From Symbiobacterium sp. (lineage in GTDB: Bacteria > Bacillota > Sulfobacillia > DUSP01 > DYEP01), in assembly GCA_020725675.1 (NCBI GenBank), contig DYEP01000139.1:1-32085 (forward strand): 32,085 nucleotides of DNA. Direction: 5' to 3'. Positions 8,901 through 17,937 of the stretch are shown piece after piece (positions within the stretch are counted from its first letter, which is position 1; every line of letters begins with the position of its first letter). The translations under genes were made by a program, and so were the position numbers. Under the pieces are notes generated by a model. That model did no database searches. It was given only the letters and a program-made list of their open reading frames with translations, and was not told where the DNA came from.

Positions 8901-10952
8901 ATGGGACTTCTCTCCGAGCATGGTGAACTAACAAGAATCGAGAGTCTTGACAAATTGAAAAAAGTCTTAGACAGCATCAGTGCTATCATTTTCATCATAG
9001 ACAGCAAGACTCGGGACATACTTTTTGCAAATCAACACGCAGCGGAGACATGGGGGAATATTGCCGGGAAGAAATGCTGGCAGGTGATGGGAGGAGGGCG
9101 TTGCGTCGACGGACAGCTGATGAACACGGCACGTTCTTCACCGGGCAAATGTGTCAGCGATTTTTTCTGCGCGAAGACTGGCAGATGGTACCAGTGTCGC
9201 AGTGTAGCTACATGGTGGGTTGAAGGGCGCATGATCCGCCTTGGGATCAATTACGAGATCGCAGGCCGCGTACAAGCAGATGAGCCAATGACTGAAAACG
9301 AAGGGCGTAAGTGCGCTCCGGTTGAGACTCAGATGGAACCCCATCCAGTGGTGGGCAGTGACGGTAACATCTATCCGCAGAACCGGATCGATACCATCTT
9401 TGACCGGAGCGGTAACCTGGTTGAGTCCCAATTTGTGGAGTGCAACAGCACCAATCGGCGGAAGGCTGAGGAGAGGATCCGTACAATTGCTGCGCCCTGG
9501 CAGTTTGCATTAGAATGTACTGGTGATGGAGTATGGGAATGGGACCTAACCACGAACCAAGTATTCTATTCTGCCCAGTGGAAAACCATACTTGGCTACT
9601 CTTGTGATGAAATTGGGAACACCATTGATGAGTGGGCTGTGCGCATTCACCCGACGGATAAAGAACGCTGGTGTGAAGACCTCAAGAAGCATTTCCGAGG
9701 CGAGGCGAAGGTTTTCCGAAACGAACACAGGGTCCTCTGCAAGGATGGTACATACAAATGGATGCTGAACCGCGGGACAGTGGTCGAGAGGGGGCACCAG
9801 GGAGAGCCCCTCCGGGTCATAGGGACGTCTACAGACATCACCGAGTACAAGCGGTATGAGGAACAACTTAAGTACGTCAGTTTGCATGACCCACTGACTG
9901 GTCTTTACAACCGCACGTTTTTCGAGGAGGAGTTACGTCGGCTTGCAAAATGCAGAGATTATCCAATTAGCATACTGTCCATCGACATAAACGGACTCAA
10001 GTTCATTAATGACACTTTTGGGTGTTATCGAGGTGACGAACTCCTCAGGTCATGTGCAGGCGTTATCAGACAATCTCTCCGGGGGTACGACATCGTTGCA
10101 AGGGTCGGGGGAGATGAGTTCGCCGCCATCCTATGCCGTGCAGACGAAAGGGCCGGGCAGCGAATCGTGGACCGGATATGCAGCAATGTGAACCTTTATA
10201 ACATCCAACACGTTGATCTGCCCCTTAGCATCTCAGTGGGGGTCGCCAGTGCCGACCATGAAGGTGCATCGCTGCAGGAGGCATACAAGAAAGCGGAAGC
10301 ACTTATGTACCGGGACAAACTGAGGCACAGCGCCAGCGCGAAAAGCCAGATCGTCAGTACTGTCATGGCCACTTTGGCCGAGAGGGATTTTATCACTCAA
10401 GGGCATGCCCAGAGATTGAGAGAACTCTGTCTGCTGCTCGGTAGAAAGATTGGTCTTTCCCCCCGCCAGCTGAATGACCTGGCCTTGCTCGCACAGGTGC
10501 ATGATCTGGGTAAGGTTGGCATACCGGACTCAATTCTGTTTAAGAATGGTCCATTGGCGAACGAGGAATGGAAGATCATGCACCAGCACCCAGAGAAAGG
10601 CTACCGTATCGCCAGTTGCTCGCATGACCTGGCTGGGGTGGCGGACTTAATTCTCAAGCATCATGAAAGGTGGGATGGTACTGGCTACCCCCTGGGGCTT
10701 AAGGGTGAAGAAATACCTATCGAATGCCGTGTACTTTCAATTGTTGATGCCTTTGATGCAATGACCAGTGACCGTCCTTACCGAAAAGCCAAGAGCACAG
10801 ATGAGGCTATCTGTGAGCTTAAGAGATGCTCCGGGAGCCAGTTCGACCCTGTGATTACAAAAGCGTTCATCGCTCTCGTGAAGGAGGTACAATTGGACCA
10901 GGACAAAGACCAGTCAGGGGTAATTAAAAAGATGACAAGCAACTCAGAATAA
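8901..10952 (+). CDS. PAS-PAS-GGDEF-HD-GYP c-di-GMP turnover protein
   Basis: RVGGDEFAAIL with RxxD I-site (RGYD) five residues upstream; HD-GYP: HDLGKVGIPD ... HHERWDGTGYPLGLKGEEIP; two N-terminal PAS-like segments (second: VIGTSTDITEYKRYEEQL). Confidence 0.93.
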   Translation: MGLLSEHGELTRIESLDKLKKVLDSISAIIFIIDSKTRDILFANQHAAETWGNIAGKKCWQVMGGGRCVDGQLMNTARSSPGKCVSDFFCAKTGRWYQCRSVATWWVEGRMIRLGINYEIAGRVQADEPMTENEGRKCAPVETQMEPHPVVGSDGNIYPQNRIDTIFDRSGNLVESQFVECNSTNRRKAEERIRTIAAPWQFALECTGDGVWEWDLTTNQVFYSAQWKTILGYSCDEIGNTIDEWAVRIHPTDKERWCEDLKKHFRGEAKVFRNEHRVLCKDGTYKWMLNRGTVVERGHQGEPLRVIGTSTDITEYKRYEEQLKYVSLHDPLTGLYNRTFFEEELRRLAKCRDYPISILSIDINGLKFINDTFGCYRGDELLRSCAGVIRQSLRGYDIVARVGGDEFAAILCRADERAGQRIVDRICSNVNLYNIQHVDLPLSISVGVASADHEGASLQEAYKKAEALMYRDKLRHSASAKSQIVSTVMATLAERDFITQGHAQRLRELCLLLGRKIGLSPRQLNDLALLAQVHDLGKVGIPDSILFKNGPLANEEWKIMHQHPEKGYRIASCSHDLAGVADLILKHHERWDGTGYPLGLKGEEIPIECRVLSIVDAFDAMTSDRPYRKAKSTDEAICELKRCSGSQFDPVITKAFIALVKEVQLDQDKDQSGVIKKMTSNSE

Positions 10953-11144
10953 TTCCCCCAATAGGTCCGTCTACGTTTGATGGATGTACGCAAGAGCTCC
11001 GACCCTTGCGCTTCTGCCTGTGGTGCCTTGTGCGGATTGCGGAGGTTTTTCCGTCCGAGAGGAGAAGTTATAAAACAAGGTTGCGCCTCACTGGCAATCC
11101 CCTAGATCCGAGATTTGCAATAGGGAAAAAGGAGGAAGCAAGGT

Positions 11145-11996
11145 GTGTTTCAAATCTCAAACCTGAGGTTCAGGTATCCGCGGGCGAAAGAGGATGCTAT
11201 CCGTGGCATCTCGTTTGAGTTCAGAGAAGGTGAGATTTTTGGCTTCCTTGGTCCGTCGGGTGCGGGGAAATCAACGACGCAGAAGATCATGACCAAGATA
11301 CTCAAGGGTTTCAAGGGGCAGATCCTGTACCGGGGCAGGGATCTGAATGCATGGGGCAGGGAAATCTTTAACGACATAGGCGTCGGCTTTGAGGTGCCGG
11401 TCCATTTCTCCAAATTGACGGCAATGGAGAACATCGACTTTTACAAACGACTTTACCGCCGCACAGCAGATGTGGAATCGCTGCTCAAGAGAGTAGGGCT
11501 GTGGGACGACCGCAATAAGAAGGTAGCTGAGTTCTCCCAAGGTATGAAGATCCGCTTGAACTTCGTTCGTGCGTTGCTGAATGACCCGAAAGTACTCTTC
11601 CTTGATGAGCCTACGAATGGTCTTGATCCACAGAACGCGAGGATTATAAAGGATATGATACTGGAATTCAAGCGGTCAGGAGGGACAGTATTTCTGACCA
11701 CACACATGATGCACGATGCCGATGAACTCTGTGACCGAATAGCATTTATCGTCAACGGAGAAATTCGAGAGATCGATTCACCCAAGAATCTGAAACTGCG
11801 TTTTGGCAGGCGGGTCGTGGAAGTTGAGTACAAAGACGGTGGGACGAAAAAGGCTACGTTTAATATGGACGGCCTCGGGTTCAACGAGCAATTCCTCGAT
11901 ATCATTAGGAATAAAGAACTTGTAACCATGCACAGCGGGGAGACGACGCTGGACGACATATTCATCAAGGTGACAGGAGTGAAGCTACATGAATAG
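11145..11996 (+). CDS. ABC transporter ATP-binding protein (ABC-2 type exporter)
   Basis: Walker A GPSGAGKST, signature FSQGMKIRL, Walker B VLFLDEPTNGLD; GTG start with AAGGAGGAAG RBS. Confidence 0.93.
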   Translation: MFQISNLRFRYPRAKEDAIRGISFEFREGEIFGFLGPSGAGKSTTQKIMTKILKGFKGQILYRGRDLNAWGREIFNDIGVGFEVPVHFSKLTAMENIDFYKRLYRRTADVESLLKRVGLWDDRNKKVAEFSQGMKIRLNFVRALLNDPKVLFLDEPTNGLDPQNARIIKDMILEFKRSGGTVFLTTHMMHDADELCDRIAFIVNGEIREIDSPKNLKLRFGRRVVEVEYKDGGTKKATFNMDGLGFNEQFLDIIRNKELVTMHSGETTLDDIFIKVTGVKLHE

Positions 11997-12714
11997 GCTC
12001 TTGCTCCTTTACGGCGGAGAGGTCACCAGGATGAGGAAGTACGGCATTACCCTCGCGAGCCTCGGTGTTTCGATGTTGTGGGTACTCGTGTTACATTTTT
12101 CTGAGCTCGAGGACATCAGCGGCGTTTTTCCGTTGCTACTGTTCTTGGATTCTACTTTGATGTCCGTGCTCCTGGTTGGAGTATCAATGACATTTGAAAA
12201 ACAGGAAAACAGCATGAAGTCCATGCTCGTACTTCCAATAAGTAAGGACGATTATCTCCTGTCCAAGAGCCTCGGCACTGTTACGTCGTCCATCACTACC
12301 TTAGTCATTCTTCTGGCGTATGGAATTTTCATGAAAGGCTTGAGTATAAACGTTGCCGGTATGTTTGGGGCCGTAATTTTAGTGTCGTTTGTATTTACCC
12401 AGCTTGGGGTATTGCTCACGTACAGTTCCAGGGACTTTACCTCACTGCTTACTTCGATGTTTAAGTTCACCCTATTGCTTACCATTCCAACAGTCCTTCA
12501 ATTCCTCACGATATTCGAGGCTGACTGGTTTAGATATCTTCAATACTTGAATCCCACAAAGAATGCGCTGGTACTTCTGCTTTCACCGGCTGTTCCTGTC
12601 AAGACACAAGACCTGCTATTCGCTATCACCTATCTTGTTGTGCTGGGTGTGCTTTCATTCATGGCGGCGAGGAGAGCTTTTGACAGCTACGCAATGAAAG
12701 AGAGTGGGTGTTAA
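11989..12714 (+). CDS. ABC-2 type transporter permease subunit
   Basis: Multi-TM hydrophobic protein overlapping the ATPase gene; EKQENSMKSMLVLPISKDDYLLSKSL motif typical of ABC-2 permeases. Confidence 0.8.
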   Translation: MNRLLLLYGGEVTRMRKYGITLASLGVSMLWVLVLHFSELEDISGVFPLLLFLDSTLMSVLLVGVSMTFEKQENSMKSMLVLPISKDDYLLSKSLGTVTSSITTLVILLAYGIFMKGLSINVAGMFGAVILVSFVFTQLGVLLTYSSRDFTSLLTSMFKFTLLLTIPTVLQFLTIFEADWFRYLQYLNPTKNALVLLLSPAVPVKTQDLLFAITYLVVLGVLSFMAARRAFDSYAMKESGC

Positions 12715-12715
12715 C

Positions 12716-13438
12716 ATGTTTTACTTGACATATGCGGCATATGAGGTCAAGAAATGGACTCGCGACTCTTTGACTGCGTTTATGCTTATCTATCCACTGA
12801 TGCTGGGCGCCATTGGGAGGTACCTCGTGCCGGTTGCCGAGGAGAAATTCGGCTTTGGCCTTGCACCTTACTACCATGTAATCCTCACAGTAATCGCCCT
12901 GGCTACAGCGAAAGTTACGGGTACACTCGCTGCCTTTTCCATATTAGATGATAGGGATGACAGGGTATTGTATGCTGTAAACGTGGCTCCGCTCAGTTTC
13001 TTTGCTTTCATTGGTATAAAACTCTTGCTGGTATACGTATTTAGCGTTGCAGGCACGGCATTTGTAATATGGTTTTCGGGATTGGCTGATCTCCCGGGAG
13101 GGGTCATATTCGCCGTTTCACTCATCGCTGCTTTTGCTGCACCGCTGTTTGCTCTGCTGATCAACTGCCTTGCCTCAAACAAGGTAGAGGGTTTTGCTGC
13201 TTTAAAGAGCCTGAACGCGCTAATTGTATTTCCAGTAGTATCTCTATTCTTTCGGGACGCCAGAGAGTTCATATTCGCGTTCGAACCGGGTTTCTGGCCT
13301 GCGAAGGCGCTAAGCCTTGCCATGATCGGAAAAGACATCTACCCGCTTTCCTACAGCTCCTACCTGTGGATCGGCTTTGGTTATGTCGTAGTTCTGAATC
13401 TCTTGGCTTACAGGCTTTTTTGTAGAAGGGTAGTGTAG
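12716..13438 (+). CDS. ABC-2 type transporter permease subunit (second)
   Basis: Multi-TM protein immediately downstream; DDRDDRVLYAVNVAPLSFFAFIGIKLLLVYVFS. ATG 12716 within ORF 12704..13438. Confidence 0.8.
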   Translation: MFYLTYAAYEVKKWTRDSLTAFMLIYPLMLGAIGRYLVPVAEEKFGFGLAPYYHVILTVIALATAKVTGTLAAFSILDDRDDRVLYAVNVAPLSFFAFIGIKLLLVYVFSVAGTAFVIWFSGLADLPGGVIFAVSLIAAFAAPLFALLINCLASNKVEGFAALKSLNALIVFPVVSLFFRDAREFIFAFEPGFWPAKALSLAMIGKDIYPLSYSSYLWIGFGYVVVLNLLAYRLFCRRVV

Positions 13439-13534
13439 ATGATATGATACAGAGCTTGCCTGGATGAAGATGGCCTGGTCATAGTGGATATGTACGACCG
13501 TTGGTCTGGAAGCGGTACTTAGCCGCGGGAGAAG

Positions 13535-13813
13535 GTGAAAGAACTACATTTCCTCACAGTCCGAGTCCCACATATCGTGCGGTTAATTGACTGGCTCCAT
13601 TTAAACCCGCAGAGTTACTGGGTTGGCCTGGATGGCCCAACCCTCTTTGACGAACAAGGCGGTGCCTTGCGAGCAATGCCTGACTCCTCGCTGAAGGTGT
13701 GCTTGCGCAGATGCCCTATCACTTTCGTAACACATGCACTGAAACAGGTAGATTATCGTTTGGACCTTGTGTCAACCGGTGTGCCGGAACAGGACAGGAG
13801 GGGTGCTCCATGA
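13535..13813 (+). CDS. Small hypothetical protein (92 aa) translationally coupled to a GNAT
   Basis: ORF stop TGA overlaps the downstream ATG (ATGA at 13810-13813); no recognised family. Confidence 0.4.
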   Translation: MKELHFLTVRVPHIVRLIDWLHLNPQSYWVGLDGPTLFDEQGGALRAMPDSSLKVCLRRCPITFVTHALKQVDYRLDLVSTGVPEQDRRGAP

Positions 13814-14304
13814 CCGATGCAGGCTGTCATGGTCAGACGAATAGGGCAGTACTCACCATACGCCCGGCGATGCCCAGCGAAGCTGGGATGTTGACAGACA
13901 TCGCATGCAGATCCGAGGCCTATTGGGGTTACGATCCGGATTTTATGAAACAATTTCGATCCATATATCAAGTAACAGAGGAATTTATCAACCAAAACCC
14001 AACGTTTGTCATGCAAGAAGACAACGAAATAGTTGCTTTTTATGGTCTGTTGCTGGGACCGGAGGTATGGCTTGAGTACTTTTTTGTCGAGCCCAGACAC
14101 ATAGGAAAAGGATATGGCAGGTTGTTGTGGAAACATGTGGCAGAATACTGCAGGGAAGTGGCTATCAGGGAGTTTCGGATGGTGACGAGCCCGCAGGCCA
14201 AGGAGTTTTACGTAAAGATGGGGGCGACCCCGCTTGGCGAGGTGGAGTCTTCCCTCAGGAAAGGCCGAATGATTCCGCTACTAGTTTACTGCGTGGGAGG
14301 ATGA
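13810..14304 (+). CDS. GNAT-family N-acetyltransferase
   Basis: LTIRPAMPSEAGMLTDIA...WLEYFFVEPRHIGKGYGRLLWKHVAEYC (acetyl-CoA binding R/Q-x-x-G-x-G/A-like HIGKGYG); RBS AGGAGGGG before ATG 13810. Confidence 0.85.
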   Translation: MTDAGCHGQTNRAVLTIRPAMPSEAGMLTDIACRSEAYWGYDPDFMKQFRSIYQVTEEFINQNPTFVMQEDNEIVAFYGLLLGPEVWLEYFFVEPRHIGKGYGRLLWKHVAEYCREVAIREFRMVTSPQAKEFYVKMGATPLGEVESSLRKGRMIPLLVYCVGG

Positions 14305-14410
14305 GATCTGTACAGAGGTTTGGCAAAAAGGCGTCTGTGGAAGGAATAAATGTATCTAAAAGGTAGGAATCCTTGATCAGAATTACCAAGACGAAGGAGC
14401 GGTTCACAAG

Positions 14411-15625
14411 ATGACCGAGATTATGCAAAACCGGGAGTACAGAAAGAAGGCACTGAAAGAGCTGATTATGGATCTTCACGCCGGACAGAGCGTGGAAGCG
14501 GTCAAGAGCCGGTTTGAAAAGCTATTCAAGGGAGTCTCTCCGCAGGAGATCTCTGAAATGGAACAGGACCTCATAGCAGAAGGGCTTCCGGTGGAGGAGG
14601 TCCAGCGGCTGTGCGATGTGCATGCCGCAGTGTTCAAAGGATCGATCGAGGAGATACACCACCCTGAAGAGACGCCTGGGCACCCCGTACACACATTCCG
14701 GCTGGAGAACAAGGAGATAAAAAAGCTCATTGAAGACCGGATCAAACCTCACTTGGAGGCATTTAAAATCTCAGACAGTGCAGAAAACGTGTCAAGACTT
14801 GCTGAGGACTTCGAACTGCTTTGGGAAGTGGATAAACACTACAGCAGGAAAGAGAATCTACTATTTCCGTTTCTTGAAAAAGCAGGCATTACTGCTCCAC
14901 CAAAGGTGATGTGGGGAGTGGACGATGAGATACGCGCGGCAATAAAAGGAGTAAGGGAGGCCCTAGCCGATTACCGCGGTGACAGAGACTCGTTGGTTGC
15001 GAGAGTCGAACAGGCTATTGTAAAGGTATCGGAGATGGTGTTCAAAGAAGAGAATATACTGTTTCCCATGGCTCTGCAGACGCTCACGGAACCCCAGTGG
15101 ATTGAGATAGAAAACGGAAGTGACGAGGTGGGGTATTGCCTGATTGAACCCGCAGATAAATGGCGCCGCCGGGTTGCTCAGGATGTAGAGCATCACAGAG
15201 AACTGATGAACGAGGCGGAAGGAACAGTCCGCTTTGAAACAGGAGCACTGACACCGAAGGAAATCGGAGCGATCCTCAACCACTTGCCCGTCGACATTAC
15301 ATTTGTGGACAAAGATGACAGGGTCAAGTACTTTTCCCACGGGCAAGAGCGCATTTTTGTGAGGACCAAGGCGGTGTTAGGCAGGAAGGTCCAGGACTGT
15401 CATCCTCCGGCGAGCGTGCATATCGTAGAGCGGCTTGTGAGAGATTTCAAGTCGGGCAAGAAGGACCATGAGGACTTCTGGATCAGACTGGGCGAGGCGT
15501 ACGTCTACATTCGATACTTCGCTGTGAGAGATGACGACGGTGAGTATTTGGGTACTCTTGAGGTTACACAGAACATCAAGCCTATCATGGAGCTGAAGGG
15601 AGAGAAGCGTCTGGTAAGCGACTGA
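14411..15625 (+). CDS. DUF438 - hemerythrin-like - PAS protein
   Basis: N-terminal DUF438-like helical region (KELIMDLHAGQSVEAVKSRFEKLFKGVSPQEISEMEQDLIAEGLPVEEVQRLCDVHAAVF), HHE-like HY..ENLLFPFLEKAGI...EENILFPMALQTL, C-terminal PAS (LNHLPVDITFVDKDDRVKYFS). Confidence 0.87.
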   Translation: MTEIMQNREYRKKALKELIMDLHAGQSVEAVKSRFEKLFKGVSPQEISEMEQDLIAEGLPVEEVQRLCDVHAAVFKGSIEEIHHPEETPGHPVHTFRLENKEIKKLIEDRIKPHLEAFKISDSAENVSRLAEDFELLWEVDKHYSRKENLLFPFLEKAGITAPPKVMWGVDDEIRAAIKGVREALADYRGDRDSLVARVEQAIVKVSEMVFKEENILFPMALQTLTEPQWIEIENGSDEVGYCLIEPADKWRRRVAQDVEHHRELMNEAEGTVRFETGALTPKEIGAILNHLPVDITFVDKDDRVKYFSHGQERIFVRTKAVLGRKVQDCHPPASVHIVERLVRDFKSGKKDHEDFWIRLGEAYVYIRYFAVRDDDGEYLGTLEVTQNIKPIMELKGEKRLVSD

Positions 15626-15691
15626 GGTCATTCCGGCATCACTCACGAGGGGCTTGATCTGGGCACGTTCCCTCCGGGTCAACGGCGGGCC

Positions 15692-15719
15692 GGCCTGGCA
15701 CAGGCCTCTCTTCTCTTTC
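15692..15719 (+). terminator. Putative intrinsic terminator of the DUF438 gene
   Basis: GGCCTG-GCA-CAGGCC (15692-15706) followed by pyrimidine tract TCTCTTCTCTTTC; between convergent genes. Confidence 0.55.
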
Positions 15720-17937
15720 ATCCTTTGTCGCTGCGACTGCGGCCCCCTCGCGCAACGATCAGTCGCAACCACAAGAAACGGACAGGACCTAGTTCCCGTA
15801 TGAATTGCCTCATCAGCGCACGGAGCAGCTTGTGCGCCGTATCCACCGCCGCGCGGGCCGTCACAGGGTCCACGTCGCCATGCCAGCCGTAGCGGGCTTC
15901 CCCATACCAGTTCGCCAGTGCCTGCAAGCGCAGGCGCTCATCCGGAAACCGCTCTGCCAGATGGGCGGCGTACCGGGCTGGTGTTGATGCGGGGTGAGGG
16001 GAAAGCCCGAAATCCGCAAGCAGGCTGGTAAGTCCGTTATAAGCGCGACGGACTGTAGCGGCAGGATCTATTTCTGCACACGATGCTGACAGCCGCTCGC
16101 GGCTGCGGATGCCCACAGCTGACCACCCGACACGAGCAGCCAGCAGGGCAAGCGCGGCGGTAACCAGAAACACCGGAGACCGACCGGTTCTGCCGGCTGG
16201 TCCGCTTCTGCCTCTTTGGGACCCGATGTCCGAGTCGTCTACCAGGTTGTGGAGCGCAGGCAGCACCGGTGCTGCGCCGACAGGTCCATAGGTACTCCCA
16301 CCTGCCGCGACTAACTCTTCTGGGAGGCGTTGGTTGTGGTCCATGGCAGGGAACGAGGGGGTCGGTTCAAAGCATACCCAGCCATAACCGGGGAAGTAAG
16401 CTTCTACCCATGCGTGTGCGTCGGTGTTGGTAATGTCAATCGTCTCCTGCCCTGGTATGAGCTTCACCGCATATCCTTCGACCCACCGGCTTGGAATGCC
16501 GAGTACTCGGAGCATCACTGCCATAGCGGTGGAATGATATAAGCAGTATCCTCGCCTCAGGTCGAACAAGAAGAAGTCGACGAAGTCGCGGCCGGAAGGA
16601 GTGGTCGGGGGATCCAGTGAGTAAGGGATGGACCGCAGGTAGTTTTCGATCGCCCGGGCCTGGTCGTAAGGGTGGCCGTCGCCTGCTACCTGCCAGGCCA
16701 GATGGGCTACGCGCGCTGGCAGGGTCACCGGAAGGCGAAGGTATGAAGCCATGTCATGCTCCGATGGATCTCCGCCTGACAACGCTTTGATCTGATCAGA
16801 GTTATACCGCGGTACTCGTGACAGCACGTAGTACACTTCCCCCCGATTCAGTGCCCGGGGTGACAGCAGGTTAGCATGTTCATCTGCAAGGAATAGTCCG
16901 TCAGTCAGTGTTGCTGTCCTTGGCTCAAGGACAGCGAACAGAGTGGTTAGGGGCCCCTTGAGGATGGTGAACTCAAGTACAAGATCATCTGTGGGAACGC
17001 ACGATTCTTGCCCGGTACCCAAGGAGAGCCCGGAAGCGAATTCCCTGAACCTTGAACCATGAGTGTACCAGGCCTTTCCTGTATAGGTATTTCGGGCCAC
17101 ACCGCGGAGGTATATTACCGGCGGGATGTTCTCTCCGCGAACGCGCAAACGCAGTACCGGGGTACGGTCTAGGGTGACCGGTCCGCCCAGTTCGTCGGGG
17201 TCCGCTCCGAATCCGGAAAGGGCCAGGGAGAACTGGATCCGAAGGCCGGTTCCGTAGCCTTCAGGGCCACGCAGGTCCTGCAGAGATGGAAACGCCTCCA
17301 CAAGCCGCATTGAGATAGATTCAATGTTTATGGGGCGGAAGTGATTGGGCAAAATCTGCGCCAGGCCGGCGACGGCGAGCGTAGTGACCAGGCCATAGAC
17401 AGCGGCGCGAAGCGCGCTGAAGCCTGCATCGGCGGCCTGACGTCGCATAGCCAGGTATGCCGAAAGCGACAGGCCGGCGATCAAGTGCATGACCAGGTAG
17501 TGGTAGGCGGCATCGACGTAGCACAACCATTGGACGGTGAACGTGACGCAACCGACGGCCATAAGCCACAGCACATCGGTTTGCCTCAGGATAAATATGA
17601 AAAACAGGATGGATATGATGAGGGATAGGCTGAGGTGGAGTAGCGGGATCGCAGTGATCACTGCTTCCGCCAGGGCAGCTGCCTGCTCCGGCCACAGTTG
17701 CCATGCGGCCGCGGCTAAGGTGACCGCCGCAATAGTAGTTGCCCCGACGATCCTAGGATAAACGCAGACCGCATATCCAATCAATGTGGCTGTGCCCATC
17801 ACCAGAGCCGGTGTTCCCTCTTTTAGAGGAGTGTACCAGGTTGTGAGTCCAGTCGCTATGGATAGGGTGAGAGTTCCTGCCAGGATTCCTACTGCAACCA
17901 GAGCCACCAGGCGGTCAGGACCTCGCATTACTTTCAC
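15718..17937 (-). CDS. Transmembrane transglutaminase-like protein (TgpA/DUF3488-DUF4129 type)
   Basis: Multi-TM N-terminus; transglutaminase core GYCLYHSTAMAVMLRVLGIPSRWVEGY ... DAHAWVEAYFPGYGWVCFEPTP. Confidence 0.92.
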   Translation of the reverse strand: MKVMRGPDRLVALVAVGILAGTLTLSIATGLTTWYTPLKEGTPALVMGTATLIGYAVCVYPRIVGATTIAAVTLAAAAWQLWPEQAAALAEAVITAIPLLHLSLSLIISILFFIFILRQTDVLWLMAVGCVTFTVQWLCYVDAAYHYLVMHLIAGLSLSAYLAMRRQAADAGFSALRAAVYGLVTTLAVAGLAQILPNHFRPINIESISMRLVEAFPSLQDLRGPEGYGTGLRIQFSLALSGFGADPDELGGPVTLDRTPVLRLRVRGENIPPVIYLRGVARNTYTGKAWYTHGSRFREFASGLSLGTGQESCVPTDDLVLEFTILKGPLTTLFAVLEPRTATLTDGLFLADEHANLLSPRALNRGEVYYVLSRVPRYNSDQIKALSGGDPSEHDMASYLRLPVTLPARVAHLAWQVAGDGHPYDQARAIENYLRSIPYSLDPPTTPSGRDFVDFFLFDLRRGYCLYHSTAMAVMLRVLGIPSRWVEGYAVKLIPGQETIDITNTDAHAWVEAYFPGYGWVCFEPTPSFPAMDHNQRLPEELVAAGGSTYGPVGAAPVLPALHNLVDDSDIGSQRGRSGPAGRTGRSPVFLVTAALALLAARVGWSAVGIRSRERLSASCAEIDPAATVRRAYNGLTSLLADFGLSPHPASTPARYAAHLAERFPDERLRLQALANWYGEARYGWHGDVDPVTARAAVDTAHKLLRALMRQFIRELGPVRFLWLRLIVARGGRSRSDKG

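Noticed and set aside
13441-13534. Short open stretch encoding ...CLDEDGLVIVDMYDRWSGSGT after the ABC permease
   Set aside because: Only about 23 codons between stops with no start codon/RBS; could be a gene remnant but not supportable.
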